Assembly: GCA_008694505.1 (NCBI GenBank) | Contig: VZDJ01000041.1 | Coordinates: 3,304,417 to 3,368,416, forward strand | Direction of reading: 5' to 3' | Source of the DNA: Cyanoderma ruficeps | Lineage: Eukaryota > Chordata > Aves > Passeriformes > Timaliidae | Length of the DNA: 64,000 nt | Shown: positions 24,754 through 35,900 of the stretch, in pieces | Position numbering within the stretch: the first letter of the stretch is position 1 | Layout: the number at the start of each line of letters is the position of its first letter | Made by a program: the position numbers and the translations under genes | The notes under the pieces: generated by a model | What the model was told of the DNA's origin: nothing | The model's database searches: none | Seen by the model: only the letters and a program-made list of their open reading frames with translations

Positions 24754-24761
24754 TGTAAATA
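24754..24761 (+). promoter_or_regulatory. Pumilio response element candidate (second copy)
   Basis: TGTAAATA is a second exact UGUANAUA match, 67 bases before the distal AATAAA. Its position close to the poly(A) signal is typical of functional PUF sites, but this remains a motif-level call. Confidence 0.4.
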
Positions 24762-24827
24762 TGCTTGGGCTTCCAGTTATAAATTTTGTAATTTTGTCAT
24801 TTATTTATATCCTATAAAAGCACACAA

Positions 24828-24833
24828 AATAAA
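24828..24833 (+). terminator. Distal poly(A) signal of ANKS1B (candidate)
   Basis: AATAAA is followed within 40 bases by GU-rich sequence (TTTGTGTATC). It is the last of four AATAAA hexamers after the ANKS1B stop and precedes repeat-containing intergenic DNA. Confidence 0.5.
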
Positions 24834-24888
24834 AGGAAGTTGTACAGTCGCAGCTTTGTGTATCATTTTATCATTGCTAAGGGACATC

Positions 24889-24962
24889 GGGCCTGATGCA
24901 AAGGATACTAAAATCGGTGAAATCCCCCTCCCATTTCACTGATTTCACTGGGCTTTGGGATC
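24889..24962. mobile_element. Short palindromic non-autonomous DNA-transposon-like relic
   Basis: The sequence begins GGGCCTGATGCAAAGG and ends CACTGGGCTTTGGGATC. The two halves are imperfect inverted repeats (for example AAAATCGGTGAAAT against the complement of ATTTCACTGATTTC). From memory it resembles the widespread reptile/archosaur palindrome of the form GGGCCTGATCCAAAGCCC, so I call an old MITE relic. The family name is not assigned. Confidence 0.5.
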
Positions 24963-26640
24963 TTGTATGGAGGAAACCTAGGAATTGCCGTCGAGAGAGT
25001 TTTGGTTTGCAATACAGATTTTGTTTACAGATGGTAAAAACTTCACAGTTTAAAGTCCTTAATTAACTGGCTCTTCCATGCTCTACTCAACTGCTGACTT
25101 CCCATATTTAATCACACCTTGTGATTTATGCAGGAGTTATGTTAAAACACATTCACTTCAAGCATGTAAAGTACAAACGGGCCAGGTTTTCAGAATATAA
25201 AACTGGGGCACCTCTTATGCAGCTGAGCGACCCCTAAAATTAAAGGATGAGACAGGAGCTGCAGCAAAACTCTCTGCAGATGTAAAGGAAAGGTGTGAAA
25301 CAACAGGAGCAGGTGTCAACTGGCACCTTGCAGGAAGAATTTGATCTAGGTTCATCAAACAGATGTCAAGCAGGTAAGGTGGCACAGTAAGCAGGTGAAC
25401 TCATTTGAGAGAGATAATTGGGGTAAGACACTGATGATAACTTGCAGGACTGATGAAAGATGAGACACATGAAAGACTGGTAGGGCAGAGAATAGATGTA
25501 AAGGTTTTGGGACACAGGCAGTGAACAACTGAAGCCCCCATAACAGACAAATTTAAACTGGAAGGAAAGATAAGAATTAACACACAGTAGGGACTTGTGT
25601 ATTTGCAGAAACCTGGCATATTAGAAGAAAACATATCCATCTACTCACCAATACTAATGTAAGCCGGGTGGAGAGAAGTCCATGGGGTCTCCTCTAGCAT
25701 GGGACAGTGGTTCAGCAGTCCTTTCTTCAGATCCAAAGGGACTTCTACAAACTTGCACTAATCCAGAGGAGTTACCACTTGATCTTTTGTCTTTTTTGGT
25801 TGAGGTGACTTTTCATTTAAGTTCCTGGTATGATGGAAGTGCATAGGCAGTAAAGGGGATAATGGTCAGTCTTAAGAGTGAAGGTAGGGAAAAAGTCAGG
25901 AAAATTGCTGTTCTTGACCTGAAGGGTAAAAGGGAAGCAGAGGCAGGTCAGGGAGGGCACATGAAGAAGCTGGAGCATTTGGATGCTGTAAAACCAAGAG
26001 TTAATTCCAACGATTGACTTAGAGTGGGAAGGTGGAGAACAGGCAACAGAGAGGCGATACAGAAGTAGATTGCATTTGACATGAGAAGGTAAGCAAATTG
26101 AAATCCAAATGAGATGTGGGTGACAAAGGATTTTGAGAATTATGTGAGGTCTCTAATATGCTGTTGTGAATGAGTGTTTTAGGTCGCTCAAAGAATCACT
26201 GGCAAAAGGTAGCAGCTAAAGCAGGTTTAATAAAAATGTGAAAGCACAATAAAGTTCATTGGCAAGGTTCACTTTACTGTTGCACTACACAGTTGAAACA
26301 CGCAGAGAAAAATTGAACTAAAACCTATCACTCTAACTAAAATCAGTCTAGCATTATGTGGAGGTTGAAGATGGGAAAAGGTTAAGGATGGAAAAGAGTA
26401 AGAATAAAAGGGAATGAGGGGGACCCTCCTGTTGAGTCAAAGTTCAGAGTAGACACTTTTGACAAACTTAGCTCCAGACTTGACCAATGGCTTAGGTCTC
26501 AAGTTTTTAACAGCACTTAAGAGCACATCATTGATAACCTAATTTAAACAAGTTAAGATTCTGTAGAATTTACAGTGAGCACAACACGTAGGCCTAATCT
26601 AATGTACTTACGAATTGCAGAGATCAACACTCACAGTGTA

Positions 26641-27295
26641 TGTGTATGCTGGTTTTGGCTAGGACAGAGTTCATTCTCTCACTCTTGTTGAGAGGAGCAG
26701 GGCCTAGAGATGTATGGGTGTGGCAGGGTTGCTATCCTAACTCATCCAGGTCACTGGGGGGGGACATGTGTCCAGGTGGAAGAAAAGTTGAGTGTGCAGC
26801 GGAAATGGCACCCTTATGTTCCTTTTTTCTGGAGGAGCAAAGCAGTGACCACAATCAGCATGGAGCAGGGCAGTCAGTACAGGCACAGGAGTCAGTGCTG
26901 TGCAGATGATCTAGCTTGGAAGGTTTGTCCATCCTTGTTTCTTCTTGTCTTGGGCTTGAGGAAGAAGGATACCAGCTGTGGGAGCATCCGCCATATTGTC
27001 CTTTGTCTCAGGAAGAGCTGCGTAGCTGCTGGGCTGTGGTAGCATCCACCATTTTGTCTTCGTCTTGGTGGCCATGCAGAGTTGGGTGGGGGTGGTGAGC
27101 ACCTTTATGTATGTAAGTCACCTCTTTTATGCACTGTTGTTATGAGTACTGTTTACTGTTACTGTTTGTTTTCCTTCTCTCATTGCTTTTTCTCTAGTAA
27201 ATTGTTATCTCAACCCATAATCTACCTTTTTGTCCCTTTCTCACTGGAGCGGATTGGGGAGAAGGGAAGCAGGTATTTGGTTTTAAACCACAACG
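26641..27295 (+). mobile_element. Solo LTR of an avian ERVL-type endogenous retrovirus
   Basis: The element starts TGTGTATGCTGGTTTTGGCT, near the avian ERVL LTR start. It ends with a stretch containing TTATCTCAACCCATAATCT and then GGTTTTAAACCACAACG, matching the U5 end of such LTRs as I remember them. The central part holds two imperfect copies of a roughly 55-bp segment around GCATCCGCCATATTGTC and GCATCCACCATTTTGTC. No gag, pol or env follows, so this is a solo LTR. Exact ends and target duplication are uncertain. It lies downstream of ANKS1B in the same orientation. Confidence 0.6.
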
Positions 27296-27776
27296 ATTTG
27301 CAATACTATATTCACACTTGGCAGACACACACTAAAGGAGTGTGGACACATACCTGTGAAAAATTCCCCTCTGGATAAGTGAAGTACCTATGTTGGATGC
27401 CATTGCATCATATTGAAGGGTGAAGAGGGTCCTCGAGGAGTGGGAGTATCAGCCCAGGCTCCATCGTTGGTTCTTAGCAGTTGTCCTACAAACGGAGTGA
27501 ACTTGAGGATTTTCTCACGCAGAGGAGTGTCCCACTCAGAGCGAATTGCTGGCTGCAGCCCTCTGTGGTCCAGGAGAGCTCAGATGGTCTCACTTAGGAC
27601 TGCTCCTTACAGAGTTGCAAGAGTGTTTTCTTCAGTCACGGCAATTTTCCATCCTCACAACTCAGGTCAGTAACTTTCCGTAAAAGTTCAATCATAAATG
27701 CGATGTTACATTTGCATTCTTACGCAGGCAAGAAAAAGAGGTTTCCAAGACTGTTTGCTAAAAAGCAGGAGCTCAT

Positions 27777-27862
27777 TAGCCAAAATAAGTTCCTGAGAGC
27801 ACAGAGTGTTTCTGATAAAATAGCCAAAATAAGTTCCTGAGAGCACAGTGTGTTTCTGATAA
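27777..27862. repeat. 44-bp direct tandem duplication
   Basis: Positions 27777-27820 and 27821-27862 are two adjacent copies beginning TAGCCAAAATAAGTTCCTGA, differing by about one substitution before the copies end. High identity implies a recent slip or duplication. Confidence 0.9.
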
Positions 27863-29554
27863 ACTCAGGGAGCTTAGCTGAGCTGTCATTCATCAAGGCC
27901 AAGGCCTTACAAGCATTTCTGAAATCATAGTGTGAGCCAATGTGAGAGGGGGATGCACTACCACATATGCACAGTAAAAAAGCTGCTACTGGGACAAGGC
28001 TTAAAACTGCAGAAAGTCCTGGCAAACAACAGGGAACTTCTGTGTTTGTGGAGTTAGAGGGTTTCCCAAAGCAGATGTTGATGTTGCATTTGAGACTGGA
28101 TTCAGTGATTCCTCCAAATTGGCCTGGTGTTTATTAAAAGCCAGAAGACCCACTGCCCACAGCTGCCAGGAAGAAACACTCAACATCTCTGGTTCTTGTA
28201 TTCTGCCAGGAACTTTGCGAGAAGCTGCTTCACCTATAGAACCACAAGGTACATATGCCTTGCAGTTTAAAGTCAACATCTCACCATCAAAAACTGGCGT
28301 GGCCATAAAATGGTAACCATTGGCAAGGGAATTGTCAGGTTGTGAGGATTTTGTCTGCCCTTTGGAAAAGAAGCAGCATGCTAGACAACTAATGCGCTTA
28401 CAACAATGTGAAATAGTTTATCTCCCATTCTAGATTAAAAACAGGCAGTTTGTGCCACATGCAGGACTCTAATTTTGCCCTAGATTTCTTTCAATGTGTG
28501 CAGTTCAGCTGACCTGCTTCACACTTCACTGGAAGATGGTGTCTAAAATGTCAACAAGACAACAGTCTAGAAAGAGTAAGTTCAACTATCTCCAAAGCAC
28601 CAAACCAAAGAACAATTGACTCTGTGAAGGAACTGTGTAGCAGTAACAAGTACATAGGTGAGAGACATGGCATAGGGATTAGAGACAATATTTAGATGTG
28701 GGCCCTTATCTAAGAAGAGGGATAATTTGTTATCTCATGTTAAAAGACCATCTGAAGAGAGTGGGAGAAACAAAAGGACTCTTAACTGGCTGGAAATCCT
28801 GGCAGGATTTTCAGCCCACTGGAAAGTACAGGGGGATAATTCTTAGGCTTTTCCTGAAAAGCTCTGCAATCGTTCAGTGTTCTTTGGCTTCTTTAGGTGA
28901 ACCAACTTTTTTGCTAAATCAGCAAACTGACTCTACTGCTATCAAGGCCACGCTGATTCTGGTTAACAATATGCTGGTTCTAGTTAACTTTCACACCTGA
29001 TAACCTGAGCTAGACAGAGGCTGAGCACAAATTTGACTTGTGGCCAGAGTTCACACTGGATGTAGATTTTGTGGAATTATTTTGGTGGATTATTTCATCC
29101 CTACTAACTAGACAGTCACACTCATCCTCATTACAAGCCTGAGTGCAACCAGCCCAAACATCACTGTCCTGCTGAAGAGGCAGAAGAGGGAAAGCAGAGA
29201 AATGGCCTATGGCCCTTGCCTTTCAGGAAGGCTGTACTCCAAATGAACAGGAAACAGCATCTCCAGCTGGCTCCTGCTCTTGTAAAGACCACAAGCAAAT
29301 TTCTCTTCAACCCTACTTAACGTTTATAGAGCACCACTTCTTTTTTCCTTCTGTGGAAGTCAGGTACCGAGATATATTCAAGAATGTGGATCTGGATAAA
29401 GTGGTAACAACTAGGCAGACAAAAATGCTATCAATGCTATCAGTATGTAAATGAAACCAAATTATCTCTCCTCTTCTCTTGACACTGAGCTTGGATAGGA
29501 AAACGGCTTTTCCTATCAATCATAAAAGCTGAATTCAAAACACATTGCAACAAC

Positions 29555-29693
29555 ATGAGGAAAGATGAGGCTTACTGAAATATTCAAGAACTGCCTGGGT
29601 ACAGGCCTGTGTCACGTGCTCTACGATGACCCTCCCTGAGCAGGGAGGTTGGACCTACTGTGGTCCCTTACCAACCTTACCCATTCTGTGATT
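29555..29693 (+). mobile_element. CR1 LINE 3' tail fragment
   Basis: This short copy carries GAGCAGGGAGGTTGGACC, GTGGTCCCTTACCAACC and the terminal CCATTCTGTGATTC, the usual 3' end of CR1 elements. Confidence 0.8.
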
Positions 29694-29880
29694 CACACTG
29701 TTTCTATGTGTGATGAAGAAGTCTACCACAGATGTAACTGCATAAACTCACTTGACTGTAAGACATGTGCCTTTTTGTCTTTTAAACATGGCGTTTCCTA
29801 CTTTCAAGTCATCAGAACTGCTCAAATTCTCCACACGCTTATATAAAGCTAAATTCATTCTAATATTAAGTCCTTAGGGG

Positions 29881-29907
29881 GAAAAAAAAGAAAAAGAAAA
29901 AGAAAAA
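29881..29907. repeat. A-rich (AAAAG)n microsatellite
   Basis: AAAAG/AAAAAG units are repeated about four times within an A-rich tract; this is simple sequence with no further content. Confidence 0.8.
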
Positions 29908-32900
29908 TTCATGCTCATTGTTAAAGATAGGCCAGTGCTTGAGAGAACATGTTCACATTTGAAGGCACTTTATTTGTTATCATATTTTATAAACACATAA
30001 TAGAAAATCAGAAAGCCAGTGAGACAAAGGAAATGGAAATATGCTCCAGTATAGAGAATACCTAATGAACATTAACTTTATCCTATAGTGACACCATGAG
30101 GAAAAAAGAAATAGACCACAATAATTTTAAAAAACGCATTAGATGCAGTGCAGCCTTCACTCTTCCACTTGTGATTGTCAGATAGTGATAGTTGCAAGGC
30201 TACAGAATGTCAGGCTTAGGCATGTCCTATGCAAAAATATCCTAATGTGTATAGTTGAGGCTAGCTCTACTTTTTTCTTGAGTTCATGTTGCAAAGACTA
30301 GTATTTTTCTCTTTGCCTTCCAGACAGTATGTAAATCTATGAAACTATCAATGATGGATTAAATGAACACTTCTGCATTGGAATTGAGTGAATCTACTGA
30401 AACATACATGTGTCTTGGAATGCTGTGCATGAGTGGAAGTTAATATAAAAAGATATTAAATCATTCACCATGGCCACCTCTCTGTCACAGCCATTACATT
30501 TAACTCAAAACTTGAAGCTAAGTACCTCAAAAACCTGGAAAATTGAACTGATTGTTACAAGTAGTAGGGAAAAGAGACTATTAAGGTGCCAACAGTATCC
30601 CCAACCCCTGATGTGGCAGGAAAGCCTTTTAGAGAGATGTACCTAAGTAATTCCAGCTGGTGATACATACAACCTGCTCCATAGACAAAGAAAAAGTTGG
30701 GCAGAAATATTCCTGCCAATCTGACTTTGGAGATATCTGTTTCCCAGCCAGAAGCCTAGTCCTGGCTTGATGCAATCTGCAATGAAACAAAAATATGAGT
30801 ATCTATTGCATCTGAAGGTACAGATCACCTGTGTTCAACACTGCACATCCTAAAGCCCATCTCATAGGAAGGTGAAAAGATTTAAAGATTAAATTACACA
30901 GTATAAGAATTAAATTCTTCCTGATCTGCGGATGACCAGCAAAACCTCTGAATCCTAATATTTCATTACAATCCCTTCTCTAGGGCAGACTTTTGCAGAC
31001 CTGAGGCAAGGAACATTATCAGAGGGTCTTTCAAGTTCCTTTCTGTACCTCTTTTTAGGTGAGATGTGTAAAGCAAGGAAATAAAGATCTTAGCTTTATA
31101 ATAACCCATAACATTTGAAACACACAGAACATCTGGAAGCATTTAAGCAGAAACAGAATGTTTTCCTCAGATGTTTGCTTAGACTCCATTTTGCATAGAG
31201 ATGTAGGAATTAAGAGCTAATTCCTTTGTTTTGTATGATTTTACAAGTTTATCTTAGATCAAAGTATGGTGTGATAATAAATCAAATTCCTTTAAGAAAT
31301 CCAAAGGTCATGTATTGACAATGACATGTTAAAACAAAACCCAAAAAAAATCATAAGCAAAACAGTTAGAAATCTGTCAGTAACATTTGCCAAAATCAGT
31401 CTCTTAAAAAACCACAGCAGTCAGTAATGCCTAGAAAAATCCTGTGGTGCTCAGAGTAAACTCTACTTTACCATATAACCTCAAACCTGCCAGTCCACTG
31501 TTTTCCTAAGGACTGACTTCACCTCTTTAAAAACACCAGAACTGCAACGATTCTCAACTTTTTGGAATGTCTAACTTTTTAAAGTGTGATTAATTTTACC
31601 AGGTGTGATTCTAAGGACTCTTATCTACTGCAGACAAATGGCAATTTATCATTTGGACTTGGTGATTCAAAATTCTTTAGTTGGAATAAATGCATCCTTG
31701 CTACCTGTTCTGTTAAGATTATCAATTTCCAGTGCCACATTTCCAACATCATGTTTCAAAACTGTGTCACTGTGATCAATGGAATAAACTTCTTTTTGTT
31801 AATTATATAGGTTTAATATTAATCTCTCATTTGCTTTCCTTATTGGTATTTCACTCCTTGCTTTAGAAACCCTCATAAATTCCTCTTATACTTTGTAATT
31901 TGCACTCTAAAATATTATAAACATCATCTCTTAATGTATTTGTCTGTGTTGCACTGCAGCTTCTACACCTTTTTTAAAGGGATGTGGTGTAAGATAACAT
32001 CTCATTCAGTGGGTTTGGTGGTGTGGTGGCTTTTTTCACATCTGTGGAACTGTGACTTCTTGGACTCCTTTCAAAGCTTCCAGCTTTTACACATCCTACG
32101 CTACATCTGTGCTCCCAACCATATCAAAATTTATTTGCTGGAATGATTCTAAATCTGTAACTCCCTGACCAAGGTGATACCCTATTATACAAGGAATACA
32201 CAAGCAGAGTACAATCAATGACACCAGGAAAACCAATGATTTTTTACACCTTGAAATTGGTTTCACAAAGATTTCATAAAGCTTTGCTTTTCAAGAACAT
32301 CTCTGCTGATCCAAAGCCAAATGTGTGGGTGTTTTTCATCTCGCTTTATTTGATTTAACTTGCAAAAGGAGATTTAAATTCCTTTCTATAGTTCCTCTCA
32401 ATTACATAAACATTCCTGTGAGCCAGTCAGTAAGAGTTTATGACAGATTTAGACCTGCTTGGTGATAATTTATGTTGGCCTGATTACTGAAATGTTTGCT
32501 ATATGGCTTCATTTGTTTAGTGTAACAAGAATTTGTCAGCAAAAAAAACAACTCTGAAAGGGAAGGATGGATTAGGGTACCCAGTTTTCAAACTCTACTC
32601 AGTCCTTAAGGAATGCCAGAATTATTTGAACATCCTGTTCAACACAGCCTCTAAAATCAGCTTAGAGATTGAAAAAGCAAAGTCCACAAATCTACAGGAG
32701 CAAACCTTGTATTTCAAATGCTAAGCAAAAAGTGCTTAACTGCTAAAAAAAGTGCTGTTTCTGCCAGTCGCCACAAAAACACCACACTACAGTTACACCT
32801 TGAATGTGCCAGTGCTGCTGGATTATCTATGCTACAGATCTTTGATAGTGGTTGCTCAAATCTTGTCTTCACTTCCTGTGGGGAAGAATTTTGGCAGTCC

Positions 32901-35900
32901 TCCCCTTGGACTAAGTCCGTGGGTTACAATACCTAATTCAGATGTTCTCAGTTTGGCATTCTGACTGGGTTTATGAACAGTCCTTTTGTTCCCTTGGAGG
33001 AATCTCAGCAGCTATGGACAGTCAAATTAGAAATACCAAAAAAAAACTCCAAATCTCATTTTCAATAGAAAAAAAATATTGTTAGAACTCAAGTGTTGCT
33101 AAAAACACATTCTAAGCAGAAGACATTCAAGTTCCAAAGCCCCTTGCTGCCTGTCATAGGTATTAATTCCAATTTAGACATCCGAAATGTGATATATTCG
33201 TCCTCACAAAAGCAAAGTTAAGTATTTGCTGCTATATGCTCAAAGTATTCACTGTGATCAAATTCTCATTTTCCAAATAAGAAACAAACAAATACATTGG
33301 CAGATACATAACAATCCTAAAGTAACTTCTAACCCATCACAGAACTCAAATAAAGGGCAAAATAAGTAGAGCAAATGGAGGGACAACTTGCATGAGCTAG
33401 AATCACTGTGGTTTAATTTTTGAAAAGGAGGAGATGTAATTTGTATGCAAAATAAAAATAAATATAGAAAGGATTATCATTTTCAGAGAACAAGACCTTA
33501 ATTTCCTAAATCCATATTTTAGCAAAAAAACCAGCTATATGATGTATAACACAAATGTAACAGCTTGTTAAAGATCACTCTTTTTTTTTGCTATTGCATG
33601 CCGAAGAAACCAGAGAGATCCAGAACACAAACTGAGAAAATGTTCCATTCCACAGAGTCACTTTGTGATAAAAAAACTCAACAACAGTGAAGTCCAACTT
33701 TGCTGCAGAGTCTTCCCCTAACACTACCAATACTAGAACCCTGAACAGTGGAACCCCTCATTTGAAGGAAGGTTGACATAAGTAATTAAGGACTGAAAAT
33801 GAGATGCAAGTAGTACAAGAGCTTGAGAAACTGCAATGTGTAAAGAGCTCACATCTACAAGAAGCTTAAGAGGAAAAGTAGATCATAACTCAAGGAAGAG
33901 ACCTTTTTTTCTATAGCCACCAAAAGTTTAACCCTTTCAACAAAGATATTTATGGGAAAAGAAGATAAAACAGCCAAATTGGTAGACTTATTGCTTATTG
34001 CCACCTACTGTGTTTAATATATTTTTAACCAAATTTAAATGATCAACGTATGCTACAAAGAAAATTCCAATTCACATAAAGTTCAGTTGAATTGTACCTG
34101 TGTCTGGCAGGTATTCACTAATACAATCTCATACTGAAAAACAGTTCTTCCACAAGTTTAGCCTGGCCCCTCAACCATTCATTCGAATGAATGTGTACCT
34201 GTAAGACCTTCCTCAAACCCAGTGCTCCACAGTATAAAAAAAACAGCTGCTGACTCAAATCAATTTAATATCTGAATCCTTGATACTGCAGAAATATTTT
34301 TTTAATAGTATCTGCTCTATAATTTTTGAAGTAGAAAAACTGCAACTCTTTGGCTTTGATAAATTGAGAGTGCAACATCTGCAAGACATTAAAACATCTT
34401 TAAATATTTTGAAAACTCAGACACATTCAGGTGACCTTTTTTCATGCTATTGTTAAACATTTAGTCAATTACAGGTAAAATTTAGGCAGCATTTCTTCTG
34501 TTCAAATTCTTCAAAACTGTTTCTCTTCCTATTTCCTAGTTCTGAAATTTAAGTCACACATTTTCTACAATATCTCAGCTGGAAATACAAACCTATAATT
34601 GCTATCCTGTACTGAATATAAATAAACTCCACAGCCCCTTTTAAGAAATCATGCAAATACACTGAAAAAATTAGGAGCTACCAGCTTCCATAAGTATATC
34701 TCACCTTACTGTGTAGATGCTGAGAATTCAACCATTAAGACATGATTATTGGCTTCAGGTTGGATTCTTTAGATCAAAACGTTTAATCTGCATTTAGAGA
34801 CAGATTTCCACTGGCCTATGCCTATGTCTGTTCATTCATCTATTCTCTACTAAAAAAGACTCGAAGCCTTTCCAAGTCTCAAATTAAAAATACGCTATTC
34901 CTCTCAGGTATTATTTCAGGGTTATTAAACCAAAAGTATATTTTTCAGTCTTTTCTTAATCTTTTCTTCCCTACACTGCTTCTGCCAAGGGGCTTATAAA
35001 CAACAGCCAATATGGATCATAGTATTAAATTAAATGAGGAATTTAAGTAGTTATAACTGGGAAGCACAAAAAGAAATGTCATTGTTACTCCAGGACAGGA
35101 AAACTTGCTCTAAGAAAGTGTCAAGACTAAGATTTCTTGGCACTGAAGTAAGAGTTTGAACCAGCTGGCTACAAAGCCGTATCATCCTAAATGCTGACTC
35201 TAACGAGGAAGAGGAATATCAACAGTTATTACTATCTTCGGAGGATATGGCAAGCAAATAATATGATTTTTAGAAATAAAACACTTCTATTGTGCTAGAA
35301 AGTACTATAGAAAAGTGCTATAGAAATTATGTTTTCTATACAATTACAGAGAAGAATTAGAAGATCCTAACACTTTAGAAAAGAAAAATAAATATCAAGC
35401 ATACTTTGTGTGCATTTATGAATTAGAAATAACACATGCTTTACCTAAGAAGCATCATGTTTACTTTTGAAGAGTTTGAATGGGTAAATTTGTCTTTGCC
35501 TCATTTTGAGTAATTTTAAACATCATGGTTTTCAAAACTCATCTGAGTTTGTATATTATTAGAGAAACTGAACAAAACTAAAAATAAGTCAGAGACACAA
35601 ATAAATTGAAGGAAGCTAATACAGTAAGAAATTAAAAATACCACATAAACACATGGAATCTAATTGCAGCATCCTAAGTAGTACTCAGAGGATGCCTCTT
35701 GAGTACAGAACAAGAATCCTCTCTAGCCTGAAGGACATGAATCTAACCATTCTCAGAGCACTTCTCCTATGTACAACATATGGTTTGTTAAATAGAAACA
35801 AGCACAGGAAGCTAATTTGTTCTGTAAACAATGAAGCCCCAAGAGAGAAACTGCCTATTGAAACACTTACAAGATACTTTAGCTTTCTCATCCTCCTGAA

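Larger units (their letters stand above)
23034..24850 (+). other. ANKS1B: ANKS1B 3' UTR (extent inferred)
   Basis: The sequence is AT-rich, non-coding and follows the stop. AATAAA hexamers lie at 23471-23476, 23523-23528, 24098-24103 and 24828-24833. The signal at 23523 is followed by T/G-rich sequence. The last one (24828) is followed by GTTGTACAG and TTTGTGTATC, a good cleavage/GU-rich context, and I take it as the distal end. A short palindromic repeat starts just after it at 24889. The true end or ends need transcript data. Confidence 0.6.
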
